From the IMG/VR virus record IMGVR_UViG_3300046463_000374, positions 1 through 39,561 of that record: 39,561 nucleotides of DNA; one strand, given 5' to 3'. Positions 20,662 to 26,844 of the stretch are shown here, piece after piece. The DNA is from a virus. Position numbers and translations under genes: made by a program. The notes below the pieces were generated by a model. The model was not told where the DNA came from, searched no databases, and saw only the letters and a list, made by a program, of their open reading frames with translations. Each line of letters begins with the position of its first letter. The stretch's first letter is position 1.

Positions 20662-21079
20662 GTGGTCTGGCGTGGCGAGGCGGGGCAAGGTCTGGTCAGG
20701 CACGGCAAGGCAAGGGCTGATTTCTCAGCGGATAGGCGGTTGATTCAGCCGCCCTTCCGATGCGAAAGCATGGCGCGGTCTGGTGTGGCACGGCTTGGCC
20801 GGGCGAGGCAAGGACTGGCAAGGCAAGGGCTGTTTTCAGCGGAAAACTTCAGGGTTTTCCGATGCGAATAGCGTCACGTGGCTTGGTATGGCAGGGTCAG
20901 GCAAGGCGGGGCGGGGTGTGGCAAGGGCTACAAAATAGCGGTAAGCCTTCGGGCTTACCGGTGTTCGTAGAGCATCGCAAGGCGCGGATCGGCGCGGCAG
21001 GGCTAGGCGCGGCGTGGCTTGGAGCGGCAAGGGCTGATCTCAGCGGGAAGCGTAAGCGCTTTCCAGTGCGATTAGCACG
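20662..21079 (+). repeat. Four tandem units of GGNNN pentamer runs plus three covarying hairpins; candidate structured RNA
   Basis: Each unit has a run in which GG recurs exactly every five bases (10, 11, 9 and 10 pentamers), ending GGCAAGGGCT. Then come hairpin 1 (starting 20716, 20829, 20927, 21033: GCTGA/TCAGC, GCTG/CAGC, GCTA/TAGC, GCTGA/TCAGC), hairpin 2 and hairpin 3. Hairpin 2 always has eight pairs but a different stem: GGCGGTTG/CAGCCGCC, GGAAAACT/GGTTTTCC, GGTAAGCC/GGCTTACC with TTCG loop, GGGAAGCG/CGCTTTCC. Hairpin 3 is ATGC/GCAT with GAAA loop, GATGC/GCGTC, GGTGTT/AGCATC, GTGC/GCAC. The compensated changes show selection for pairing. Function is unknown. Confidence 0.85.
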
Positions 21080-21124
21080 ACTTACGAAGCAATGAGGCTT
21101 CGTATCTCTCAAAGGTGATACAAA

Positions 21125-21694
21125 ATGGCAACGATCAACATTCGCGCAACTTCGATTTCCCCGATGCTCATGCACTCGGATCGCTTCGCAAACCCGCTCG
21201 ATCCGATGACGAAGGCGCATAAGAGCCTGACGAGCAAGCGCAAAAAGACCGACTCGGATCACGAGGACATCGCAAAATCCGAATGGCTCGGCGCGCTGTA
21301 CTTCGACAAGAAACTCGGCATCCATATCCCCGGCCAGAACATCGACGCATGCTTGATCGGCGGCGCCAAGCTCCGCAAGCAGGGCACGAACATCAAGCGC
21401 GCGGCAATGGTTGTCGAGGATATGGTGAAGCTCGAATACGTCGGCCCGAAAGACCCGGAAAAGCTTTTCGAGGATACGCGCTTCGTCGACGTGCGCGGCG
21501 TGAAGGTCGGAACCGCCAAACTCATGCGCTGCCGCCCGAAGTTCATCGAATGGTCGATGTCGTTCTCCGTATCGCTCGACACGGAATTACTCAACGTCGA
21601 CGAGTTCGTTGAAATCGCCCGCGACGCCGGCCGCTTGATCGGTCTCGGCGATTACCGCCCGCGCTTCGGCAAGTTCTCGGTCGAGGTCGCGTAA
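21125..21694 (+). CDS. Conserved-type phage protein downstream of the repeat array (189 aa)
   Basis: A 189-residue protein, MATINIRATSISPMLMHSDR, with a basic loop (KAHKSLTSKRKKTDSD, residues 30-45), then LGIHIPGQNIDACLIGGAKL and a C-terminal IGLGDYRPRFGKFSVEV. The strand-helix alternation and the Gly-rich end recall ferredoxin-like RNA-binding folds such as those of RAMP/Cas7-type proteins, but this is a shape impression only and no family is assigned. AAAGGTGAT is the ribosome site. Its long leader is the repeat array, so the protein may bind or be regulated by that RNA (speculative). Confidence 0.68.
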   Translation: MATINIRATSISPMLMHSDRFANPLDPMTKAHKSLTSKRKKTDSDHEDIAKSEWLGALYFDKKLGIHIPGQNIDACLIGGAKLRKQGTNIKRAAMVVEDMVKLEYVGPKDPEKLFEDTRFVDVRGVKVGTAKLMRCRPKFIEWSMSFSVSLDTELLNVDEFVEIARDAGRLIGLGDYRPRFGKFSVEVA

Positions 21695-22167
21695 TGGAAA
21701 CCATCACCCTTTATCCACTGTGGAAGCAAGCCGTTGAGAACTTCCTTGCTCTCCCGCACGCGCCCGGTGCGATCATCAAAAAAAGCTGGCTCGCCGACGA
21801 GTTCGGACTGAAGGCGCCGGAAACGGCGCAGGAACAGAAGGATTTCGAAATCGAATTTATGCGGTCGTTCAACCAGTTCCGCGACTCGATTTTGAAAGGG
21901 CACAACGTCTGCCTCAAAACGCTCTATAACGGCGCCTATGAGGTTGTCGCACCCCAGGCGCAGACGGAGCACGCCGAGCAGGTTCACATTAAGGCGGTGC
22001 ATCGCGAATTGTCGCTGATGATGAACAAAATGCGACATGTGGATTTTGAAGCGCTGACCGACGAGGAGCGGCGCCGGAACGCTGACGCACTCGCGCGCGC
22101 GGCGCAGTTGAAACAGACGGTGCGCGGGCGCCGCCAAATCACGATGACCGCCAAGAGGATCAAATGA
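21694..22167 (+). CDS. Hypothetical early protein (157 aa)
   Basis: A 157-residue mostly helical protein whose ATG overlaps the previous stop as TAATG. The N-terminal segment METITLYPLWKQAVENFLAL and the ASWLADEFGL-like stretch (KKSWLADEFGLKAPETAQEQ) suggest a small winged or helical DNA-associated domain. The C-terminus is strongly basic (RGRRQITMTAKRIK), consistent with nucleic acid contact. No catalytic motif is seen. Its stop overlaps the MazG-like gene, so both are in one operon. Confidence 0.66.
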   Translation: METITLYPLWKQAVENFLALPHAPGAIIKKSWLADEFGLKAPETAQEQKDFEIEFMRSFNQFRDSILKGHNVCLKTLYNGAYEVVAPQAQTEHAEQVHIKAVHRELSLMMNKMRHVDFEALTDEERRRNADALARAAQLKQTVRGRRQITMTAKRIK

Positions 22168-22562
22168 AACTGACGTACAAACAAGAGATTAAAGTTGCGG
22201 ACGCCGCGATAACGCTTACAGAAGCGTGCCACGGCGCATCATTCGCCGCCGGATGGTGGACCAATCTATCGACCGGCGAGGATTTGCGGTACGCAAACAA
22301 CATTCCCGAAAAGCTGATGTTGATCGTGTCTGAAGTCGCCGAGGCAATGGAAGGGCATCGCAAAAACCTGATGGACGACAAGTTGCCGCATCGCCCGATG
22401 ATCGAGGTCGAACTTGCCGACGCGGTGATTCGGATTTTCGACCTAGCGGGCGCGAAAGATTACGACCTGGCGGGCGCGATCATCGAAAAACTGGAATTCA
22501 ACGCGAATCGCCCCGATCACAAGCGCGAGAACCGGCTTGCGGCCGGCGGCAAAGCGTACTGA
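22164..22562 (+). CDS. MazG-like nucleotide pyrophosphohydrolase
   Basis: A 132-residue all-helical protein with the MazG/NTP-PPase signature: EKLMLIVSEVAEAMEGHRKN (acidic EVAEAMEGHR motif near residues 57-65), followed by EVELADAVIRIFDLAGAKDY, where ExxD-type acids complete the Mg site. Such enzymes hydrolyse nucleoside triphosphates to monophosphates. In phages they may clean the nucleotide pool or lower host (p)ppGpp. The motif residues appear complete. It overlaps the upstream stop by four bases. Confidence 0.83.
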   Translation: MKLTYKQEIKVADAAITLTEACHGASFAAGWWTNLSTGEDLRYANNIPEKLMLIVSEVAEAMEGHRKNLMDDKLPHRPMIEVELADAVIRIFDLAGAKDYDLAGAIIEKLEFNANRPDHKRENRLAAGGKAY

Positions 22563-22569
22563 GCACGAC

Positions 22570-22791
22570 ATGACCGAACAAACGAAGAACTCCGCCGAAG
22601 CCCTGATTGAACTGCGCGCCGCGCTGCACAAGCTCGACCAATCGCTGACGAGCGGCGTCAACAAGGCGAGCGTCGGGCTTGCCCTGCAAGTGCAACGCCT
22701 CGCGATGACCGTGCTCGAAACAGTCACCGACGAGCGTTGCGTGCAGATCGGCGCGGACCTGATCTTAAAAAACGCTCGCATCTCCGCTTGA
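22570..22791 (+). CDS. Small helical hypothetical protein (73 aa)
   Basis: MTEQTKNSAEALIELRAALH starts at 22570, seven bases after the MazG-like stop. It is all helix with leucine-rich spacing (HKLDQSLTSGVNKASVGLAL), so it may dimerise. The C-terminus contains a single Cys (DERCVQIG). The stop codon lies inside the -35 of the next promoter. No family is recognised. Confidence 0.62.
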   Translation: MTEQTKNSAEALIELRAALHKLDQSLTSGVNKASVGLALQVQRLAMTVLETVTDERCVQIGADLILKNARISA

Positions 22792-22816
22792 CGGTATCGC
22801 ACCGCAAAGGTATTCT
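22788..22816 (+). promoter_or_regulatory. Promoter upstream of a leader terminator
   Basis: TTGACG (22788-22793), 17-base spacer, TATTCT (22811-22816). Transcription would start near 22823, only about 10 bases before a strong terminator hairpin. Confidence 0.6.
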
Positions 22817-22830
22817 ATCAACGTCGTAGC

Positions 22831-22862
22831 AAAGAGAGCGCCTTTAGCGGCGTTCTCTTTTT
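22831..22862 (+). terminator. Terminator hairpin acting as attenuator or operon end
   Basis: AGAGAGCGCC (22833-22842), loop TTTAGC, GGCGTTCTCT (22849-22858), then TTTT. Ten pairs with one G-U. Placed between a promoter and the Gp157 gene, it either ends the upstream operon or attenuates the next one; a terminated RNA would be about 40 nt. Confidence 0.75.
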
Positions 22863-22890
22863 GACCCAAACAACTACCACGGAGAGAGTA

Positions 22891-23385
22891 ATGAACCTGT
22901 TTGAAATATCCCGCGAATATCTCGAATCGGCGCAAAAGCTCGCCGACCTGGAATTGGACGATCAGACGTTCGCCGACACGCTGGAAGCGATCGGCGGCGA
23001 CCTTGAAACGAAAGCGATGAACACGGCTTTCGTCGCGCGCAACCTCGAAGCGACCGCCGAGCAGATCAAAGCGCACGCGAAATCGATGGTCGAACGCGCG
23101 AAGGCGATGGAAAACCGCGCCGAGCGAATCCGGAAATACCTGATGGACGGGCTTGAACTGGCGGGCGTCGAAAAGATTGATACGCCGTTTTTCCGCATCA
23201 AGATCGCACTGAACCCGCCGAGCGTGACGATCGATGATGAGTCAATGATCCCCGCGAACTACAAGACTGACCCGCTCCCGCCCGCGCCGACGCCAGACAA
23301 AAAACTGATCGCCGCAGCACTGAAAGACGGCTTTGAAGTGCCCGGTTGCCGCCTCGTGCGCGGTCGCCGAATCGACATCAAGTGA
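22891..23385 (+). CDS. Gp157-family protein
   Basis: A 164-residue protein of the Siphovirus Gp157 family. The first two thirds are a long coiled coil (residues 5-85, including EAIGGDLETKAMNTAFVARN and KSMVERAKAMENRAERIRKY). The last third is the conserved beta part (FFRIKIALNPPSVTIDDESM, IPANYKTDPLP, KLIAAALKDG, and a terminal CRLVRGRRIDIK). The family is linked to phage-encoded resistance or replication functions, but its mechanism is not established. Start at 22891 follows GGAGAGAG. Confidence 0.85.
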   Translation: MNLFEISREYLESAQKLADLELDDQTFADTLEAIGGDLETKAMNTAFVARNLEATAEQIKAHAKSMVERAKAMENRAERIRKYLMDGLELAGVEKIDTPFFRIKIALNPPSVTIDDESMIPANYKTDPLPPAPTPDKKLIAAALKDGFEVPGCRLVRGRRIDIK

Positions 23386-23570
23386 TGAATGAGCAGCATC
23401 GCGCGGAATGCTGGCAAAGGTTCCGCGACGCAGCAAAAGACGGGCGCCAAGGCTATTACTGGAAAGCTGGCGCGCTCGTCGAGAAAGTGAGGGTCGAGCA
23501 CGGCGAGCAAGCCGCGCAAATCGCCCGAAGAGAACTGAACGCGTATATCAGGAGTGACAAGAAACTGTGA
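23385..23570 (+). CDS. Small basic hypothetical protein (61 aa)
   Basis: MNEQHRAECWQRFRDAAKDG begins at 23385, overlapping the Gp157 stop as TGATG. It is helical and rich in Arg, Lys and Gln (GYYWKAGALVEKVRVEHGEQ, ending YIRSDKKL), possibly contacting DNA. Its TGA overlaps the GTG start of the HNH gene. Function is unknown. Confidence 0.62.
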   Translation: MNEQHRAECWQRFRDAAKDGRQGYYWKAGALVEKVRVEHGEQAAQIARRELNAYIRSDKKL

Positions 23571-24049
23571 AGCTGATTCCGCTGACGCAAGGCAAGTTCG
23601 CGATGGTCGACGACGAGGACTATGAGCAACTTGCCGAGTTCAAATGGTATTTCAAAAATGGATATGCGCAGCGCGGCACATATCCAGACGGAAGGTATGG
23701 CCGGCAAGTGATTGTATATATGCACCGCTCGGTTTATGGAGAGTGCCAGCCCCACTCTTTTGATCGCGAAGTCGACCATATCGACGGCGACAAACTGAAC
23801 AACCAAAAGTCAAATCTTCGAATCGCAACGCGATCGCAGAATAACGCAAACAAGCGTCGCGCCAAGAACAACAAATCAGGTTTCCGAGGAGTTAGTTTCA
23901 AGTCGAAGCAAAGGCGATGGGTCGCTCAGATATGCGTGAATAAGCACAAGAAGCATCTCGGTTATTTCGATTCGCCGGCAGAGGCGCACGAGGCATACAA
24001 AGCCGCAGCCTCCAAATATTTCGGCGAGTTTGCAAACTTCGGAGAATGA
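23567..24049 (+). CDS. HNH homing endonuclease with AP2 DNA-binding domain
   Basis: A 160-residue free-standing homing endonuclease. An HNH_3-type core is visible (YMHRSVYGE, VDHIDGDKLNNQKSNLRIAT, and SQNNANK, residues 50-105), followed by an AP2 domain (GFRGVSFKSKQRRWVAQICV, then HLGYFDSPAEAHEAYKAAAS). It starts with GTG at 23567. The gene is more A/T-rich, with Lys, Asn and Tyr codons unlike its neighbours, a sign of recent transfer. Such genes spread by cutting alleles lacking them and copying in during repair. It may also help displace competing phages. Confidence 0.9.
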   Translation: MKLIPLTQGKFAMVDDEDYEQLAEFKWYFKNGYAQRGTYPDGRYGRQVIVYMHRSVYGECQPHSFDREVDHIDGDKLNNQKSNLRIATRSQNNANKRRAKNNKSGFRGVSFKSKQRRWVAQICVNKHKKHLGYFDSPAEAHEAYKAAASKYFGEFANFGE

Positions 24050-24052
24050 CCA

Positions 24053-24448
24053 GTGGCAAGAGAAGAAAAGCGCGGTGTCGAGCACGTTCCGATGGAATCG
24101 ACTGAGCAAACGATGCTGTTCCAATGGATTCGCGCGGCGCTGCCGGGATTGATCGCATACGCGGTGCCGAACGGCGGCAAGCGGTCACTCAGGACGGCTG
24201 TGAGGATGAAAAAGGAAGGCGTGACGGCCGGCGTTCCCGATGTCGTGATCAACAAGGCGCGCGGCATCTATCACGGCATGTTCATCGAACTCAAGAGGCG
24301 CAAGGGCGGATCGTTGAGCGAGGGGCAGAAGGAAATGATTCGAAGCCTGCGCAGCGAGGGCTATCACGTCGTCGTCGCCAAAGGATTTGACGAGGCGCGC
24401 GACGCGGTGCTCGCGTATCTCGAAATGGGTGAGCCGGTCTATGGATGA
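24053..24448 (+). CDS. VRR-NUC domain nuclease
   Basis: A 131-residue PD-(D/E)XK nuclease of the VRR-NUC type, GTG start at 24053. Motifs in order: EQTMLFQWIRAALPGL (Glu of the first helix), AVPNGGKRS, GVTAGVPDVVIN (catalytic Asp), HGMFIELKRRKGG (ELK catalytic pair) and LSEGQKEMIRSLRSEG, then VVVAKGFDEARDAV. Similar stand-alone proteins in phages process branched DNA, including Holliday junctions, in the slot of RusA or similar resolvases. The active site looks complete. It overlaps the NinB gene by eight bases. Confidence 0.88.
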   Translation: MAREEKRGVEHVPMESTEQTMLFQWIRAALPGLIAYAVPNGGKRSLRTAVRMKKEGVTAGVPDVVINKARGIYHGMFIELKRRKGGSLSEGQKEMIRSLRSEGYHVVVAKGFDEARDAVLAYLEMGEPVYG

Positions 24449-24839
24449 AGTCGCCGTAATTCTGAACGATGCGACGCGTCAGCGGGCCGCGCAGGCGTTT
24501 GTCGACGCTCCCGATGGGTGGGCGATGGTACTGAAGCCGCCGACCCGCACGACCGAGCAGAACGCGCTCCTGTGGCCGCTACTCACCGAAGTCTCGCGCG
24601 CGGTGTGCTGGCACGGTCAATATCTCTCGAAGGAATCTTGGAAGGATATTTTCACGGCATCGCTTCGCAAGCAACAGGTCGTGCCCGGTCTCGATGGCGG
24701 GTTTGTCGTCTGCGGACTCTCGACGCGGGTTTTCAGCAAAAAAATGTTCTCGGACCTGATCGAATTGATTCTGGCGTTCTGCGCGGAGCAAGGGGTTCGA
24801 ATTTCAGCACCAAAGGGGTATGAAACATGGCAACAGTGA
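24441..24839 (+). CDS. ninB: NinB-family recombination protein
   Basis: A 132-residue NinB/Orf homologue, from MDEVAVILNDATRQRAAQAF at 24441. The family signature is clear: RTTEQNALLWPLLTEVSRAV, then KESWKDIFTASLRKQQVVPG and GGFVVCGLSTRVFSKKMFSD. NinB (lambda Orf) binds single-stranded DNA and SSB and replaces RecFOR in loading recombinases. It fits with the ERF and SSB genes upstream. Its 3' end overlaps the next gene by 13 bases. Confidence 0.88.
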   Translation: MDEVAVILNDATRQRAAQAFVDAPDGWAMVLKPPTRTTEQNALLWPLLTEVSRAVCWHGQYLSKESWKDIFTASLRKQQVVPGLDGGFVVCGLSTRVFSKKMFSDLIELILAFCAEQGVRISAPKGYETWQQ

Positions 24840-25375
24840 AGAGACGCGGCAAGACCTATTTTCGGTTGCTCGATCTTTTGAGCGGCGGCGGCACCATGAG
24901 CCTGAAAAGCATTCAAGAAGCGCTCGGCGTCGCGCAGTCGACAGCCTATAAAACGGTCGAGCAAGCGCGCAACGATCGAAAGGTGTACGTGTCGAAATGG
25001 GTTCATGTGTACGGCACGGAAACCGGTCATTCCATGTATCGACTGTTCCGCGCCGGGAGCCGCAAAGACGCCCCGAACCCGGCCCCGAAAACGCCAGCGG
25101 AGACGCAAAAGCGATACCGCGAGCGCCAGAAGGCGGCAAAGCTCACCGAGCAGAAGAAGCGCGACTGGCATGCGAAGCGCGACGAGGCGCGGCGCGTGGC
25201 GCGCGAGGCCCGCGAGAAAGCGAAACTCCAATCCGAAGAAAAAGCCATGCGCGACGCTGACAAGGCGATTCGCGAGGCGGCACGCAAAGCGCAGCGCGAG
25301 ACCGTGCAGCGCGTCAAGACGCTCGTCGCGCAACAGCCGAGAAACCCGTTCGCTTCGCTGATGGCGCAGGTCTAA
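24827..25375 (+). CDS. HTH protein with long basic coiled coil (182 aa)
   Basis: An N-terminal helix-turn-helix (residues 12-50: RLLDLLSGGGTMSLKSIQEA, then GVAQSTAYKTVEQARNDRKV) is followed by a wing-like segment, a Pro-rich hinge, and about 90 residues of strongly charged coiled coil (Lys, Arg, Glu, Ala). The coiled coil would form a rod that can bind nucleic acid. It may be a replication or condensation factor, or a regulator. No named family is recognised. Start overlaps the NinB gene. Confidence 0.66.
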   Translation: MATVKRRGKTYFRLLDLLSGGGTMSLKSIQEALGVAQSTAYKTVEQARNDRKVYVSKWVHVYGTETGHSMYRLFRAGSRKDAPNPAPKTPAETQKRYRERQKAAKLTEQKKRDWHAKRDEARRVAREAREKAKLQSEEKAMRDADKAIREAARKAQRETVQRVKTLVAQQPRNPFASLMAQV

Positions 25376-25443
25376 AAATTCGCGCGGAAATACTACCTTT
25401 TCGAGAGCAAAGCCTGTATGATGAATCACATAGAGGTAGCAGA

Positions 25444-25776
25444 TTGAGCAAGGCAACACCGGCAGCAGAACGACGCTACATGGGGCTCGTCGCCGCGCGC
25501 GGGTGTTGCGTGTGCCGACGGCTCGGATACGACGTCGACGACATGCAGGCGCTTGTTCATCACCAGATTCATTTTCGAGGCGGGTGGGGAAAGGCATCGA
25601 ACTATCGAACGATTCCGCTTTGCCACCATCACCACGCCGACCCGCACGAAGGCGTTCACGGTCTCAATAGCGAAGCATTCGAAGCGATGTACGGGTTTAG
25701 CGAGATGGATTTGATCGACGAGACGCAGCGAGCGCTCATCGTTCACGTACCGAAAAACGAGAGGGTTTATCAGTGA
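25444..25776 (+). CDS. HNH-type recombination nuclease, Ref-like
   Basis: A 110-residue protein, TTG start at 25444 after AGAGG. It has GCCVCRRLGYDVDDMQALVH with HHQIHFRG, then PLCHHHHADPHEGVHGLNSE and FEAMYGFSEMDL. The Cys pair, His cluster and Asp/His pattern match phage Ref/DUF968-like HNH nucleases, which stimulate RecA-dependent cutting and recombination. A weak promoter may lie upstream (-10 TATGAT near 25418), with an ACCTTTTCGAGAG sequence resembling the operator half-site. It ends by coupling to the next gene. Confidence 0.78.
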   Translation: MSKATPAAERRYMGLVAARGCCVCRRLGYDVDDMQALVHHQIHFRGGWGKASNYRTIPLCHHHHADPHEGVHGLNSEAFEAMYGFSEMDLIDETQRALIVHVPKNERVYQ

Positions 25777-26177
25777 AGTCGATCAGCACACAACAGATTT
25801 TGGATTTCATGCGCGAGGGCCAGGCATATGCGCGCGTGTCGTTTTACAAGCAGTTTCCCGACGTCGACACGAAGCTCGTGAACGACGCGCTGCAATTGCT
25901 CACGAGCCGCGGCGAGATTTGGAACGGGAACATGCTGACTTACGTCAAGTTCGCGCCGAAGAGCACGAAGGCGAGCGCAGTGCCGCAGGTCTGCCCGTCG
26001 CACAGTTGGGGTGATCTGACCGGGTACGAATCGAACCTGCGGCGATTTCGTGGCGCTGCCGAGGCAACGCGCGGCGAAGGGTACGCGGCGCCGGAGTTCG
26101 GCGGGAACGCGATGACCGGGCGCGCGAGCAATGAGAGTTTCCAGCAACGCGCAGTTTCGATTCGGGTGATGCAATGA
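25773..26177 (+). CDS. Hypothetical winged-helix-like early protein (134 aa)
   Basis: GTG at 25773 overlaps the previous TGA. The first 60 residues (TQQILDFMREGQAYARVSFY, KLVNDALQLLTSRGEIWNGN) look like a small winged helix. The rest is low-complexity, rich in Gly, Ala and Arg, and probably flexible. It may regulate early expression or join DNA in replication. Its stop overlaps a tiny membrane-protein gene. Confidence 0.66.
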   Translation: MKSISTQQILDFMREGQAYARVSFYKQFPDVDTKLVNDALQLLTSRGEIWNGNMLTYVKFAPKSTKASAVPQVCPSHSWGDLTGYESNLRRFRGAAEATRGEGYAAPEFGGNAMTGRASNESFQQRAVSIRVMQ

Positions 26178-26245
26178 TGTTCGCGCTCTGCTATGTCGCC
26201 TTGGTCGGTCTCATCGTGATTTTCAACCGCAGCGCGCACAAATGA
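26174..26245 (+). CDS. Tiny membrane protein (23 aa)
   Basis: MMFALCYVALVGLIVIFNRS then AHK, with start and stop overlapping both neighbours by four bases (26174-26177, 26242-26245). One hydrophobic helix (residues 2-17) is followed by a basic tail, so the C-terminus is likely cytoplasmic. The exact coupling on both sides is the evidence that it is translated. Confidence 0.5.
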   Translation: MMFALCYVALVGLIVIFNRSAHK

Positions 26246-26439
26246 CCGATCACGACATCATCGGCGCCGCGCTGAAGCTCTACGCGGCGCGCGCCATCGA
26301 AGAGGCCGGCAAACTGGCGCAGAAGTCGTTCCGGTTCCCGAACGGAGCGCCGGCGAGCGCGAAGCAGGTCAGCGCAGCGTTCCGGCTCGCGGAGCGCGCG
26401 CGGCAACTTTGGCTGAACCATTCGCGGCCGGCAAAATAA
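26242..26439 (+). CDS. Small helical hypothetical protein (65 aa)
   Basis: MTDHDIIGAALKLYAARAIE to LNHSRPAK, 65 residues, almost all helix with a basic C-terminus. The ATG overlaps the stop of the tiny membrane protein. Alternating hydrophobic residues suggest a helix pair or dimer. No motif is recognised; it is the last gene before the DfrB-domain gene, 18 bases away. Confidence 0.62.
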   Translation: MTDHDIIGAALKLYAARAIEEAGKLAQKSFRFPNGAPASAKQVSAAFRLAERARQLWLNHSRPAK

Positions 26440-26457
26440 CACTGAGCGGAGAGATAA

Positions 26458-26826
26458 ATGCTGAATAAAGACGACGTGATGCACCTGTGGTTCCGAGAGC
26501 CAGACGGCAACGACTATCAGGAAAAGTTGTATAGATTCGCGCGCGCCGTGATGGATGCGGACGCAGCAAAGATGCGCGTCGACCTCAGTAGGGCGGAATC
26601 AACGATCGCGAAGCTGAATAACAGGATCGCAGTCGAGGTCGCTGATCGACAAAAATTCAAGCTCGGCGACTTGGTGCGCAAAACGCGCGGCTCGCAATGG
26701 CATGGCCGCGTTGTCGGCTTCTACTCGACCGAGCTAACGCCGATCGGCTATGCGGTCGAGAGTTCGACCGAGCGTGGCAGCGTGCAGATTTACCCGGAGT
26801 CGGCGCTAGAGAAATACGGCACTTGA
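26458..26826 (+). CDS. Protein with type II (DfrB/R67-like) dihydrofolate reductase domain
   Basis: Residues 66-120 align with plasmid R67 dihydrofolate reductase over the whole SH3-like barrel: [17 protein letters not shown], then [10 protein letters not shown] and [12 protein letters not shown]. The R67 residues Lys32, Trp38 and Gln67-Ile68-Tyr69 correspond to Lys75, Trp81 and Gln110-Ile111-Tyr112. Residues 1-65 are an extra helical, coiled-coil-like domain absent from R67 (78 residues). R67 works as a tetramer with one shared active-site pore and is insensitive to trimethoprim. Whether this one is active, or an SH3-like protein with another job, cannot be told from sequence. CGGAGAGA precedes the ATG. 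Confidence 0.85.
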   Translation: MLNKDDVMHLWFREPDGNDYQEKLYRFARAVMDADAAKMRVDLSRAESTIAKLNNRIAVEVADRQKFKLGDLVRKTRGSQWHGRVVGFYSTELTPIGYAVESSTERGSVQIYPESALEKYGT

Positions 26827-26844
26827 CATAAGCTTATTTATCAA

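Noticed and set aside
20662-21079. Possibility that the pentamer array is a CRISPR array
   Set aside because: No constant direct repeat with unique spacers and no cas genes; the units are structured repeats with variable stems.
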